Origin: Austropuccinia psidii
Taxonomy: Eukaryota; Basidiomycota; Pucciniomycetes; Pucciniales; Sphaerophragmiaceae
Length of the DNA: 64,000 nucleotides
Assembly: GCA_023105745.1 (NCBI GenBank)
Contig: JALGQZ010000014.1
Location: 4,683,888-4,747,887, forward strand
Direction of reading: 5' to 3'
Shown in pieces: positions 34,820-46,310 of the stretch. The notes beneath the pieces were generated by a model. The model was not told where the DNA came from, ran no database searches, and saw only the letters and a list, made by a program, of their open reading frames with translations. A program made the translations under genes and the position numbers. How positions within the stretch are numbered: the first letter of the stretch is position 1; each line of letters begins with the position of its first letter.

Positions 34820-35360
34820 TGGACTGCAAAGTGAAGTACAACAAATTAAACAGTGATATGATGTAGGACAAATAACTAAGTAGCTGTGTTTTAAGCACGG
34901 GTTAGTATGTATGCAAAGATGAAGAAACAAGTGACTTCAGCACTCTACCTGGTTCGAATCTTCTGAGTAAGTATGAGAACAAGGAATAATTAACGACAGA
35001 GAAGAATTATAAAAGAAAATTAATGATGATGATAATAAGTGAATGAGACGAAGGAAAAATGAGATGATAAAGAAAAGATGGACAAAGAAAAAATAAGATG
35101 ATAAAGAAAAGATGGACGAAGGAAAAATAAGATAAGAGAAGGACGATGTTCATCGTTCCTTTTAATTTGGTGCAAGCCCCTGAGTGAGCTTTGGCTCGGG
35201 GTCAAAGCATTGGGAGTAGTGTGAGTAGTATGGTCCCTGTGACGAATAGAGTTAGTTCGTCAGTGTAAGTTTTTACGCGGTGAGTTATTTAAGGAACATT
35301 GGGAATAGGAGTGGTCAGTGTGGTTCTGACCTAAAGCGTTTTGGGTCAGGAATTTCGACA
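34820..35360. repeat. Unclassified dispersed repeat, copy 2
   Basis: Matches copy 1 at 23279-23781. CAATG occurs at both borders (34818-34822 and about 35361-35365) and may be a 5-bp target duplication. It contains the B-box-like GGTTCGAATC. It separates Copia integrase on the minus strand from Copia RNase H on the plus strand. Confidence 0.6.
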
Positions 35361-35653
35361 ATGTGGTCGTGAAGACTATTTGAAGATCTCCATATACCAG
35401 TACCAAGACGGCTACAACTATTTGTAGATAATCAAGGTGGAATTGCCTTGGCAAAAAAAATCCTCAATTTAATGAAAGATAAAAGCAATTTGATGTTATT
35501 CTATATTGGATTCAAGAGAAGACAGCAAATGACACTTTGACAGTGAATTATGTTGCGACGCAGGATATGTCTTCTGATGGCCTAACCAAGTCTTTAGCTC
35601 GGCCATCGCATCTCAATTTCTTAAAAAGTTTAGCTTTAATGAATGCAATGAGT
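35361..35653 (+). pseudogene. Ty1/Copia fragment: C-terminal RNase H
   Basis: The plus-strand frame reads RLFEDLHIPVPRRLQLF, then VDNQGGIALAK, and after a frameshift NERSK-like and VNYVATQDMSSDGLTKSLA. The last is the Copia block T..M.AD.LTK.L. A TGA stands before RLFEDL where Arg is usual. The open piece 35537-35773 runs on into the G run and the LTR and is not a separate gene. Confidence 0.85.
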
Positions 35654-35669
35654 GGGGGGGGGGGGGGGG
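35654..35669 (+). promoter_or_regulatory. 16-G homopolymer, polypurine tract of a Copia element
   Basis: Sixteen consecutive G follow AATGAGT and immediately precede the LTR. It sits where the polypurine tract is expected and has probably lengthened by slippage. The exact count may also reflect sequencing error. Confidence 0.6.
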
Positions 35670-36152
35670 TCTTACAAAACACTTATAGATTAGTTAACGT
35701 ATTAAACACTCATTACTTATCAGAAAACCCTCACGCAAGAGGTGTCCCAATCACCCCAACCAACATCATGTGAGGCATATTAATTGGAACTGTTGTCAAC
35801 ATAGAAAGAGTCGATGGGATGTGCCTTGTCCACCCATCGACTCACAATCTTTCTTATCTTACACCGCTAGGTGTGTTGTCATTTGTTTTTGTCTCTCCAA
35901 CGTTATCATAAGCTGATAATACCTTATTAAGCAGTTGCTTTTATACGCATTAACTAGAGATTTAAAGTAATCTTTAATATTCTGTTGGCTTGTTTTAATA
36001 TTCAACAATTTTTCTTCTTGCTCACTTATAGCTTAGCTGTAGCATAATTGCTGTACGTACCGATATATAATAGCTCTCGTATCTAACCCATGTTTTACAA
36101 TAAAGTTTTCATATTTTTCTTCTCCGTTCTACTGCAACTAATCTCATCAACA
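35670..36152 (+). repeat. Probable Copia 3' LTR (about 483 bp)
   Basis: It begins (TG)TCTTACAAAAC after the G run and ends CTCATCAACA. An AATAAAG polyadenylation-like signal lies at about 36101 in the position expected for R/U5. No second copy is present to fix the right end. It contains more CpG than its surroundings. Confidence 0.5.
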
Positions 36153-36526
36153 AAATCGTGTTTCAAAAAAGTGACAAAAGCTCTCGCGAGCGTCGAAAAC
36201 TCCCTCATATTCACAATGTGACAATAAGATTTGGATCAATATCGGAACACTAATCTCCAAAACGGGTTGCAGTGTTTCAGGGATCGCATGCTAAATTATG
36301 GTTTTGGGCGCAATAGCTTTTCTAGGCCTTCGAGATATAAGAAAGTTGTTTTTCTGAAAACTCAAATTCATTGAAACCCATTCAATTCACCCAAATCTTT
36401 AGTTAGTCTCTTTTTTTAGCTTCCTCCTCAAATAGTGACCACAAGCATGGGCTACTCTTAAAGATGTATTGGAATAAGAGAAATTTAAGCTATTTCAGAA
36501 GTTTAAATGAGTCCTCAGTCTTGAGG
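36153..36526. other. Host-like flank upstream of the broken secreted-protein gene
   Basis: No transposon similarity is seen. CpG-containing words such as CTCTCGCGAGCGTCG contrast with the neighbouring elements. It could hold the promoter of the gene at 36527 but I see no defined motif. Confidence 0.3.
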
Positions 36527-38053
36527 ATGCCTTCAATATTCTTATTTCTATGGCCATTGATCCTTTCCAACGCCTTTAATTGTTATATAAAAATTACAGC
36601 CGAAGAGTCTACCTCTCAAGCAGACGCGACCGTAGATCTCTACCAACTTCCCTTAATCACGGCTTTCGACCCACCCAGTGAACAAAAAGCTTTCAAAACT
36701 ATGGAGCTCCACAACCTTGATTATGTCAATTTTGTGATTAATATGGGCCGCAATACTTGCGAACGTAAGTCAAGTTCTGCTTGGGAACTTACTTTGCAAG
36801 AATGTCTCCGACCTAAGACCCTGAAATTTATATAAAGATTCAAAATCAAGCTCAAAAGCTCTGAAGCACCCAATTTTTCAAAGTGTGTAAAGTTTCTCTT
36901 AGATTGAGTTCCACTTCTAAAAAAAATGTGTGCCGTTTTTAGAAAATATTAATCATGCTGACCATCTTACGAAACGTGAGTAATCTTCTAAAACAAGATG
37001 ATGAATTGATTGTTTCAAGTTACTGTTTAGCTCAAGTGGTTGGTTAAAAACTCCTTTGGCTGGTTTGGCCCATCTCTGATTTAGTTGCGAGTCGTGAAGA
37101 CGTCGCCTTTAAGACACCCCAATTAAAATGGTTTTCAGACGCGTGGGAGAAAAACAAATCGAATTACAGCCAACAACTACTTGACGTTCACTCAGCCTTG
37201 AGGTATCTCTTAGACAGCAAAGAGGTACTTCCCCAAGAAATTGCAGAATGGATAGATATGTTTGCGCGTGTTACCCTTATTCACTCCGAAACTTTTGTCT
37301 CGTTAGACTTAGAGGCACTCATGCGTTGTGGCCTTTATAGTCTAATCGTCAAGTTTGGAGGATATGATAATGATATTTTGGCGGCGCTAAATCGCCATAT
37401 TAGCGCCCTGACAAACCTCCTCGAAAAACGGCTTGAGCCTCTCGAATTCAAAGATAGGAGTGCGGTCTGGATTTCAGGTAAGGAAATGAGACCTCTTAAA
37501 TTGTCAAGTGACTTATGAGAGTGGTGATGATAAAATAAGGAAGCTAAAGAATTCATTCAATAGAACTATTGTTTCCTCGATATGGAGTCAGCCAGCCAAT
37601 GAGTAGGTGAAATTCATTAGTGAGATTTTAAACAGAGTTCCAGCTAATTTGCTCAAAGTGACGCCTTAATTAGGGGACTATAAAACCTTCGTTAAAGAAA
37701 CATCTTATGACAGTCAATTCAAAGCGTTTTATCATTTGGTCGATGAGAAGGACTCAGCCCAAATTCAATCGAAGATTAATAATTTAATAGAGCTGAGTAA
37801 GAAGTCTTCTCGTGGGGTATCAGCAGCATCCAAAGCAGCTGCAATAGTTTTCCTTTACCACCTAGCCAGACAAAAAAAGAATCAAGTCCTCCGTATCCAA
37901 GCGCTTGATGGCATTCGGTTTTTAAATGACACAAAGTATACTAACCTCTTCATACATGATAGAAAACTATTGGAATGGATTCGTGAGAACATATCAATTG
38001 AAAGAAAAAATGAAAAAAATAAAGCTATCCTGCCTGTCATACTTGAGGAGTAA
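36527..38053 (+). pseudogene. Broken gene for a predicted secreted protein
   Basis: The first piece starts MPSIFLFLWPLILSNAFNC, a typical signal peptide. I prefer the ATG at 36527 to the in-frame ATG at 36464 because it places the hydrophobic core at the N-terminus. The frame meets stops near 36832 and 36909, shifts near 36950, and resumes as ILRNVSNLLKQDDELIVS. After another stop it runs through 37198-37518 (LRYLLDSKEVLPQEIAEWI). GTAAGG at 37479 and TCAATAG ending near 37560 could bound an intron. Two further stops precede 37736-38053, which ends VILEE. Codon use and base composition are richer than in the flanking elements. I recognise no domain. An alpha-helical, secreted rust-type protein is a guess. 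Confidence 0.6.
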
Positions 38054-38823
38054 GATTTTTGAATGGTCTTTTACGAAAAATTATTTTGTAGGATTGGTTT
38101 CAAAAAATTGGTAAAACATTTTTAATAAAGCATGAAAAATTTATTTTCGCAAGAATGTCGGAATTATATACTGTACAGTATAGGTCAAATCCTCTTGTTT
38201 TTTTTGCTTATTGATGAAATTGTTAGGTTTGTAATTTTGTGTCTAAGATTCAAGTTTGGCGCTGAGGCTGAGACAGACCACAAGCCTAGTTTCACCCTGC
38301 TTCCTAGGCAATAATCCGCAATCGTTTCAGCCGGAGTTTTTAGAGAAAGATTGTTTTTTAAGAAAAAAGAGTCATTGAATTCTCTTATGACACTCTCGCT
38401 TGAAGACAAAATTGGAATCTTCCTATACTAGGCGACAAAAATGAATATATTTTAAACAAAGACTAACTATTCATACTATATTCCTAACGAATCTGAGTAT
38501 GATATATTGATTTTTTGAACTAGGGCATTTAGACTGCTAAAGCCACCGGATCAGGTGCATAAGTTCTCAAATAAAAAAAGGTAGATTCTTACGTCAAGGA
38601 AATGTCTGATACATGGTTGTTCAGATGAACCAATCACTCAAAGAAATCATGATACCAGTTTAAGCACAAAAAGGAACCACATTAAAATACTAAGCAACTT
38701 TAAAATTTCAAAAATTTTGGGTGTAAAAACTAATAAATTAGATTTTTCTGAAAAAAAAAATATGATTTGGAAAATATGAAAATTTTGTTTGACTAAAAAG
38801 TCATTTATTTTTTACATTGTTAT
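38054..38823. other. Non-coding stretch between the broken host gene and element F
   Basis: Short ORFs only, none recognisable. The sequence becomes strongly AT-rich toward 38823. I see nothing else in it. Confidence 0.4.
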
Positions 38824-41800
38824 TGTAAGGTTTGTTTATGAAACTCTTAATACTATGAGTGTCCTCAAACGAAAAGGAAAAATGAGTAAATGTTGCAACC
38901 ACAAATATAAATATAATGATTATTAATATTATTAACTTTAATATTAATAAAAAGTCATACAAAAAAATTAATATTATCAAGACTTTAAATAATAAAATGT
39001 ATAATAATTATATGTTCTAATAATAGAATTATTGTATTATTATTATAAGACACTGAAAATTACAATAATAAGAATATAAAAGCTCTACTGGACACAATTG
39101 GATTTGGTTTATAAAGAATGAAACCAAGTTATAAGTAATATAAGATATTATTTATAAATTAATTATTATACACCACTTTGCAAACAAAATTATGAGAATG
39201 ATTCTAAAAAAATACAACCATAAGTTAAAAGAGTAGAACATTGATAAAAAATTCCTTATAAGTTACTAATTCAAAACACTTCCAAAAAATGTGAGAAACA
39301 ATTATTAAACAATACATAAAAGCTAAAAAACGCCAAAGATAAGATTTAAGGGATTTTCATAGGATTTTTTGATTTTTACAAATCATCTTATAACAAGATT
39401 TTGTAAAAATAAACAAATCATAAACTATTATAAAAATATAATAAAGCTTTAATATTTAATTCTTTATTTATAAAAAATATGAACATTAAAATTCTGAAGA
39501 ATTATTTATGATTATATAAGATCTTATTCAATCAAATATTATGTTTCGAAGATTGATTGCACTTATTGGTGGTCAAAAAAGAGTAATGAACTGGGTCTTT
39601 TTATTCCTTAAGTTATCTTTTCTGTGATAACAAATTCTCTCAGAGGGCATTTACTAAACAATACTGATAAAACCCTCATAAAAATGATTTTCAACTTAAA
39701 AAATCTTAATTTTGAATTGCAATTTAATTAACAGGAGTTATTCTTAACTCCAAGAAGCTTTGAGCTTTTATTTTGCTTATTATTTTGAAGTTTTGATATA
39801 AACATAGCTTATTCATTTTGAATTTCATGATATGAAAATCTTCAAAACAAACTTTAAAGCTAAAATATTCAAAAGAAGATTTTAAATCAATTTTTGGAGA
39901 AATATTGAATTCTTCGAGGAATGATCAAAAGAGGTACTTTGAAGGCTAATTGCCAAAGAAACCTGATTATAAAAGATACTGAATTTTTTTTTAGACAAAC
40001 ATAATGATTAAATGTGAGGTATATGAAAATTCTAAGTGAATACATTAAAAAATTAAATTTCTATTAATTTTTCAAGTTATTGCTTTTATTCCATGTAAAA
40101 ATGGGAATATACACCAAACCTTATCTTCTGATGTGGCTTTGATGTTATCAGCTTCGAATATAAGGTTTTATAAACCTTATTGATCTTTGAAAGTTCACAG
40201 AAACTTGATTAAAAGAATGTATGAAGGGATTTACCCTTTTGAAGCATGTAATTCCTATCCAAATAGAGGGAAAGCCCTTTTAAACTCTAATATTCAATCA
40301 AAATTTAATTCTAAATTCTAAATAAGGCTGAAAATCCTCCAATAAAATACAAAAACCTTATTTGGCTGTTGCAGATCCCGAAGGTTGGGTACCCTGGCAC
40401 CTTTGTCTCACTTTATTCCATGGATTTTTCCAATTTCTTTATTTGAAATCATGCCATGTCTTTAAACAAATTTGAATTTATCTCATGCATGAATTACATC
40501 CTTTTTGGAAAATCCTTAGCCAATTCAGTTAATCTGGACAATAACTCAATTTTAGCATAATTCAAGGAAATTTTCATAAACCTAATGAAACTTTAAATTT
40601 AAGGTTGAAATTAACAGTTTCAAATTTTGAACAAATCTTTTTAGATTGGGTAAGTGTAATGTGAAATTATCAAATCTTTCAGTAATAGTGAAGATTTCCA
40701 TTTTTGGATATACCACCCTATGGATGTACCCTAGAGTTTTTGGTTTAGAATGATGTAGGGTTTGTCTATAAAAACTTTGATAATGTTAAAAATCAAGAGT
40801 CCTATGACTGTCCTCTGTAGAAAATATGATATAATCAAATATCATAACCACAAATATAAATGTGATTATTATTAATATTAATGACCTTAAAATTAATAAA
40901 AATTAATACTGTTAAAAGAATTTTAATAATAAAAATGATAATAGCTATACATAAAATAATATACTTATTCCATTATTATTATAAGTCACTGAAAGCTATA
41001 ATAACCAGAAGTGTAAAGCTCTTAAAGTGAAAATTGAAAGTGGAAAATGATAACATTAAACCACTCATAAAAAATAAAAATATGATTTAGAAAATAATTG
41101 ATTGCACACACTTTGCAGGGATAATTCTTATAGAGAAGTTATATAAAAAACTAATAATAAATGAAAAACATATAGTAATTCAGATAAAGACTTACTTGTG
41201 ACATTTATTTGATTTAATGAGTCAAATAGAACCATTATAGTATTAAATGATGTTTATAATTTGAAAACACGCAAAAACTCAATATTCTTAAATAATGAAA
41301 CAACCTTCATGATAAAAATGAGATTTAAAGAAATTTGAGAGGAAATTTGAGGTTTTAAAAGATACTCAAAGCCAAAATTTAGAGGATGAAACCAAATATT
41401 GGTTATTAAGACAATATAATCTGAAACCTATTATTTCAATAATTCCATTTAAAATCTATATAGAATGAAATACTTAAGAACCACTTTAACAATATAATAT
41501 TTTGCATTTCAATAGAATATTACATGTTTAAAATGTCTTATTGATTGAATTCTGATTGTGGAGAAAAACAGTGGTGAAAAGGCTTCTTTTATATCTTCAT
41601 AGATTCCCTCAAAATCAATAATGTATATAGAGGGAATCCTAAAATCAAAGCTCAAAACTATACTTAAAATAAGTTTCTTAATGTAATGTAACTTATTTTA
41701 CATCTCAATTTCAAGTTACAAGTGTGATTATTAACTCTAAGTAGCTTTTATCCTCAATTAATGTTAATATATTTGTATCAACCTTAATCACATGAATAAC

Positions 41801-42309
41801 TCAAAATCAAACTTCTAAGAAAAACTCTTTTCCATGAGATCTTTCATTAATTTTTTTTGAAGAAATCTTAATTTTATTTTAAAATAATTAAAAGAGTTAT
41901 TTTCAAGGCAAAATAGCAAAGAATACTATCAATAAGAGATACAGAGAATGTGATTTAAACACCAGCAACATTAAAGTTTAAGCTGTGTGAATCTCTCAAG
42001 GAAATCCATTAAGATTTGGATTTTCTAAAAATCTTTGAAGTGCTTGTTCTATTCCCACATAAAGTAGAAATAAACACTGAGAATCAAATTTTGATAAGAT
42101 TTCAATTCTTTTAACTTTAATTTGAAATTTTTTAGGCTGATTTAAGCTTAAATAAGATCTTACAGTCCTTAAACCCTTGAGTAAAATCCTGCATAGAGGG
42201 ATTTACCCTTTACCAACTTGTAATTTCTTTCCAAAATAGGAATGAGTCAGTTTGAACTCTAATTTTAAATTAAGCTCTCATCTTGAAGCTTAAATAAGGT
42301 TGAAATTCG

Positions 42310-44048
42310 TGCATGTGAGCGGTAGAGGTATGTTCATATACCCAAAAAATGCACAAATAATAAAATTATTTTTAAATAAAAAAAAATTAATCATAAATAA
42401 AAAATAAAATAAAAAATAAGACATATAATTCAAATTTTGAATTAAAATTATATTATAATTGAAATATGTGAAAATACAATTCTAATTGAAAAAATTAAGC
42501 AAAAATATTAAAATTGAGATGTATTTGGAAATGTTTTTAATAAAATGTATTATAAATTGTTTTCCAATAAATAAACTTATGGACATTATTTAACCATTGG
42601 ATTCCTACTAAAAACTTAGGTGTGGCCACCATTGGGTGAAAATTTTGTAACTCAATTGTAAATAAGCATCAATTAAGTTTTTAGTATTTTCTGTATGAAA
42701 ATCTGAAAGCTATCAAAAATTTAATTTAATTCACATTGTATGTGGTGTTGACCATAATGTTTGTGTTAAATTTGGGGTGTGCCATGTATTGTAGAAGTCA
42801 TGAGGAATTGAAATATTTTCATTTGAAATGTCAAAATGTGCATGTGTATAAAATAAATGAACTTGGATTTACATATGTGAAATCAATAAATACAGTTGTT
42901 GAATGTCAAATTTCAATTGGATTAAATATGTAAATTTTTAGTATAATACATGATGAGGGATTGAAGAAAAATGAATTGGAAAGATTAATTTTTTTGGGGG
43001 AAAGGAATCTTGGCTCTAAGGGTGCCAGATTACCCAAAATTCCTTGCTGACAAGCAAGAGATGTCAAAAAACACACAAACATTAATCCGGTTTGGCCTTT
43101 AATTGAGTCACAGGGTCTTTGAATCAATTGATCATGAGGTTCTGATACCAATAAGCATAGTTTTGACTGTTGCCAAAGGGGTAAAACTACCCTTCAATCA
43201 AAGTAATCTTAGTAAACACAGTTTCAACCAGTTTTGAAGTCTCTTGCACAAGTTCTGACATGTTTTTAAGGCTTGAAACCAAATATTACTATAGCATTGG
43301 CTGATTTAAGTGACCAAAATGGCTGAAAATAGCAAAAAATGGATAAAACCAGCCCTTTTTGGGTCCAAAACAGGGTTCAATTGGGTCATAATTGGCTTTT
43401 CTGTTGTAAGTGTGTTTCTCACTACTGATTTGAGTAAGAAGGTTCGCGCCTATAAAATAATTTCTTCTTTGCCACAATTTTATCTTCATTTAGGAATCTT
43501 TTCCTTTTATAATTAGTTTAAAAAATGTTAAAACAATTAATAAAAGATCCCAGCCACCCTTTTTCAATAATTTTAGACCTTTTAATGATATGAAAAAACC
43601 ATTTTAATAATTTTTAACCTTGAGCTACCCCAAAAGTGAACTAAAGCATCTTTCATTTCTGTTAAATTTGTCACTTTGTTTTCAAATTCACTCTGGTCAC
43701 TTTTGAGCTTGTTTTCTCTTTAATATTCTTTTTAAAGACTATGTTCTCACATTAATTTCCTGAAGCTCTTTTCTAAATTAATTCAAATTGAAATTACTCT
43801 TGAAGAAATTGCAGTTGCAGCCATAAATATTTCTTGTAGAGTAATTTTTGGAAAAAAAATTATTTTTGGTAAAACAATAACTTTTTATTAAATTATTTTT
43901 CTATACTAAAAAGGATAAAAGGATATATGTGGTGTGTTTTCTGATAAAACTCTTATAATTTACTATTTTTAATTATAATGTAGCTTATACAAAGTTTTAA
44001 GACAGGAAGAGTATTTAATTTTTGATAACACTTTCATATTCACACCTT
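42310..44048 (-). mobile_element. Retroelement-like insertion with initiator-Met primer site
   Basis: It interrupts the LTR above. On the minus strand a primer-binding-like TGGTATCAGAACC sits at 43150-43138, followed by an open reading stretch (43151-42906) in the place of gag. The sequence from about 43151 to 44048 would then be the 5' LTR. Plus-strand ends TGCATGTGAG and CTTACACTGCA are roughly inverted. I cannot classify it as Copia or Gypsy. The 65-codon ORF at 42736 is not recognisable. Confidence 0.4.
43138..43150 (-). promoter_or_regulatory. Initiator-Met tRNA primer-binding site (candidate)
   Basis: The minus strand reads TGGTATCAGAACC. The usual retroelement site complementary to initiator Met tRNA is TGGTATCAGAGC, one base different over twelve. 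Confidence 0.5.
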
Positions 44049-44807
44049 ACACTGCAGTACAGCACAAAAGCCTAATTGGGGCTTTTGTGTATCCCAAAAG
44101 TTAGATACCCTGGAAGTCTTTTGCCTTTTTCCCTTTGTACTACCTTTTTGCATGAAGTTTTCCCTTTTATTTAGTTTAAGCCATATGATGGCTTTAATCA
44201 ATTAAGTTTGAGCCCATTGAGGATTTAAGTAATTTATTTAGAATCCCTAGCCAATTAAGTAAATATACACAACAAATCAAATTGAATTGTATTTTTTTGA
44301 GTTGGCATAAACCCTATGCAACCTTAAAATTAAGCTTAAATTTAACAATTTTAAATTTTCAGGATTTTGTTTTCAAATTTTGTCATTGAACTGTGAGATT
44401 ATTCAATATTTCAATAAAACTAGAAATAGCCATTTCTGGGTATGCACCCTAGGAATCTACCCCAGATTATGTTTGGTGTATAATTCAAAAATGACATAAT
44501 ATTGATAACTTGGGTTATATAAAAAAATTTATTCATTTTTTGTTATTTTTTGCTTTAAATTCATTTAAAAATCAGGTTTATGACTGAATCAAATTTATAG
44601 AAAGTCATTTTTGGGCTTATGGGTATGTCATACTTGACTCACAGGCTCACAAATCCAAAAATCAAATGATAATTATAAATTTGTTTATCCAAAAATAAAG
44701 TTATTGTAATTTCTGATTTTTTTCTTTGAAAGCATTTTATAGAATTAAATCTTTAAAATAATAATTGTGGCCTTATTGGTATTTTATAGATACCTCACAG
44801 GATCACA

Positions 44808-46310
44808 TTCCCTACCACCAAAAGAAACAGGTTGTACTACAATTTCTCATTGAATACTATAACCCCAAATGAATTGTGGAGATACAATCTACTGTAATAC
44901 CTCTCTACTGAATTTTTCCAAGTATTTGAAGCACACATTTTAACTTATTTTGAGGAATTTTTCTCCTCTCATGTCTTAATATTCTGAGAAACCTTTGATG
45001 ATTAGGTATTTTATTTTCTGAAATCCACTCATATGAATGTTGTCAGTTCATGTACCTTTAAAAATATTCTCTTAGATTATTCACCCAAAGTCTTCTTTCT
45101 TTTAACAATTGCAATACATTTGGCTCTTTAGTTTTTTTAAGTGGTGGTACTTCTGAGGGGGTTTCATTTCAAAAAGGGAAATGTTCCTTAGAGCTTGAAG
45201 TATAATTCTCTGCTAAACTCACATGAAAAGCTGGATGTTTATTTTCCAAGTTTCCTGTAAGTTCTATATGTACTTTATCTGTACCTTGAAGGGATTAAAA
45301 AATAAGTGGTCCTGAAAAATAACTTTTAAATTTATTGGGACCTTATATATCAGTAGATCTCAAGGTTTAAACCAAAATTAAATCCCCCATTTGCAGTGTG
45401 GGATCTTATGACTATTGTCCCATTTTATTAGAATATTCAGAATCATCAGTAATGCTATGTTTACCATGATCCCATACTTTATAAATAAGTACTTGAAAGC
45501 TTGAAGAAGTTGGAACAATATCTACAAAATCTTTTTTTAAAGTATCAACTGGATGTTTGGGGTTAAATCCTTTTCCCATAATTGTATGAGAATTTCCTGT
45601 TGAAGCATGGATGGAGGTCTTCTAGGCTACTTCCAATTCTGGTAGAAGTGTATAAAAAATGGGTAAAGACATAAGAATCACTAAAATTCAGGCCATAAGC
45701 ACAAAATATTTTTATCATTTCCTCAAAGATCTGAATCATTCCTCTGCTAATCCATAGACTTTTGGATGATAATCTTTTGAGAATGTAAGTTTAATCGTAA
45801 AATCATGATGTGAGTTTGTCCATAAGGCTGAACTCAATTTTGCATCTCTATCATTAATGATATTTCCAATGAGACCAGGGTGATATACAAATATGTTCCA
45901 AATCAGAAGAGCTGTATACATGGCTGTGTCATCTATATGACATGGTAAAGATACTTAAGCTGTTCTATATATTTATAGCATGAAAAGACATGTGTTTTAA
46001 CGTTTCCTACAACCAGGTGGTAAGGCAGTTACCCAATTCATATGGGCTGTTTCCTGTGGGGTGGTTGGCTCTTGGATATGAATAGTTAAGCATAATGTTT
46101 GACAAGTCCATTTATTGGCCCTTTGACACCTGTAGAAACTGTGAATGTACTCAATGACATCTCTTCTACAAGATTTTCAGCAACCACATCTCTTAATTCT
46201 CTCCATAGTTCTCTCTTCAGACAGAGTTTCATAATATATTCTGTAATGGAGCTCTAGTGATATGATTTAAATTAACATTATACTAAATGAGACCACTGCA
46301 CATTTCACCA
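44808..46310 (-). pseudogene. Element F pol remnant: integrase and chromodomain
   Basis: The sequence tracks element C from 24985 to about 26460 in order but with heavy decay. The best piece is 45921-45736, with ALLIWNIFVYHPGLIGNIINDRDAK-like integrase core features and the downstream YHPKVYGLAEE holding the catalytic Glu. The chromodomain side is at 44880-45110. Similarity ends near 46310, where RNase H should continue, so the element is truncated. Confidence 0.8.

Larger units (their letters stand above)
40754..44651 (-). mobile_element. Family 2 solo LTR nested in the LTR of F, itself interrupted
   Basis: It starts TGTAGGGTTTGTCTAT and shares GACTGTCCTCTGTAG and TCATAACCACAAATA with C's LTR. 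It breaks near 42310 and resumes near 44049 with AAAAGTTAGATACCCTGG, ending GACTCACAGGCTCACA. The flanks AATGA and AATCC are only partly alike, so the target duplication has decayed or the boundary is off by a base or two. Confidence 0.65.
38824..44807 (-). repeat. 3' LTR of family 2 element F, split by a nested LTR
   Basis: The first part, 38824-40753, starts TGTAAGGTTTGTTTATGAAAC like the LTR of C. It shows the same block order (ACCACAAATAT, GGGTACC, CCTTTGTCTCAC). It stops in GTTTAGAATGA, and the missing end resumes at 44652 with AATCCAAAAATC. It finishes CCTCACAGGATCACA at 44807, directly followed by TTCCCTACCACC, as at the pol side of C's LTR. Confidence 0.75.

Noticed and set aside
34945..34970. 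tRNA gene suggested by GGTTCGAATC
   Set aside because: Flanking bases do not form a T stem and I could not place an acceptor stem, D arm or anticodon arm. At most it is a B-box-like motif in a repeat.
42736..42933. 65-codon ORF with a hydrophobic start
   Set aside because: Very AT-rich, lies inside a retroelement-like insertion, and has no recognisable domain or second copy.
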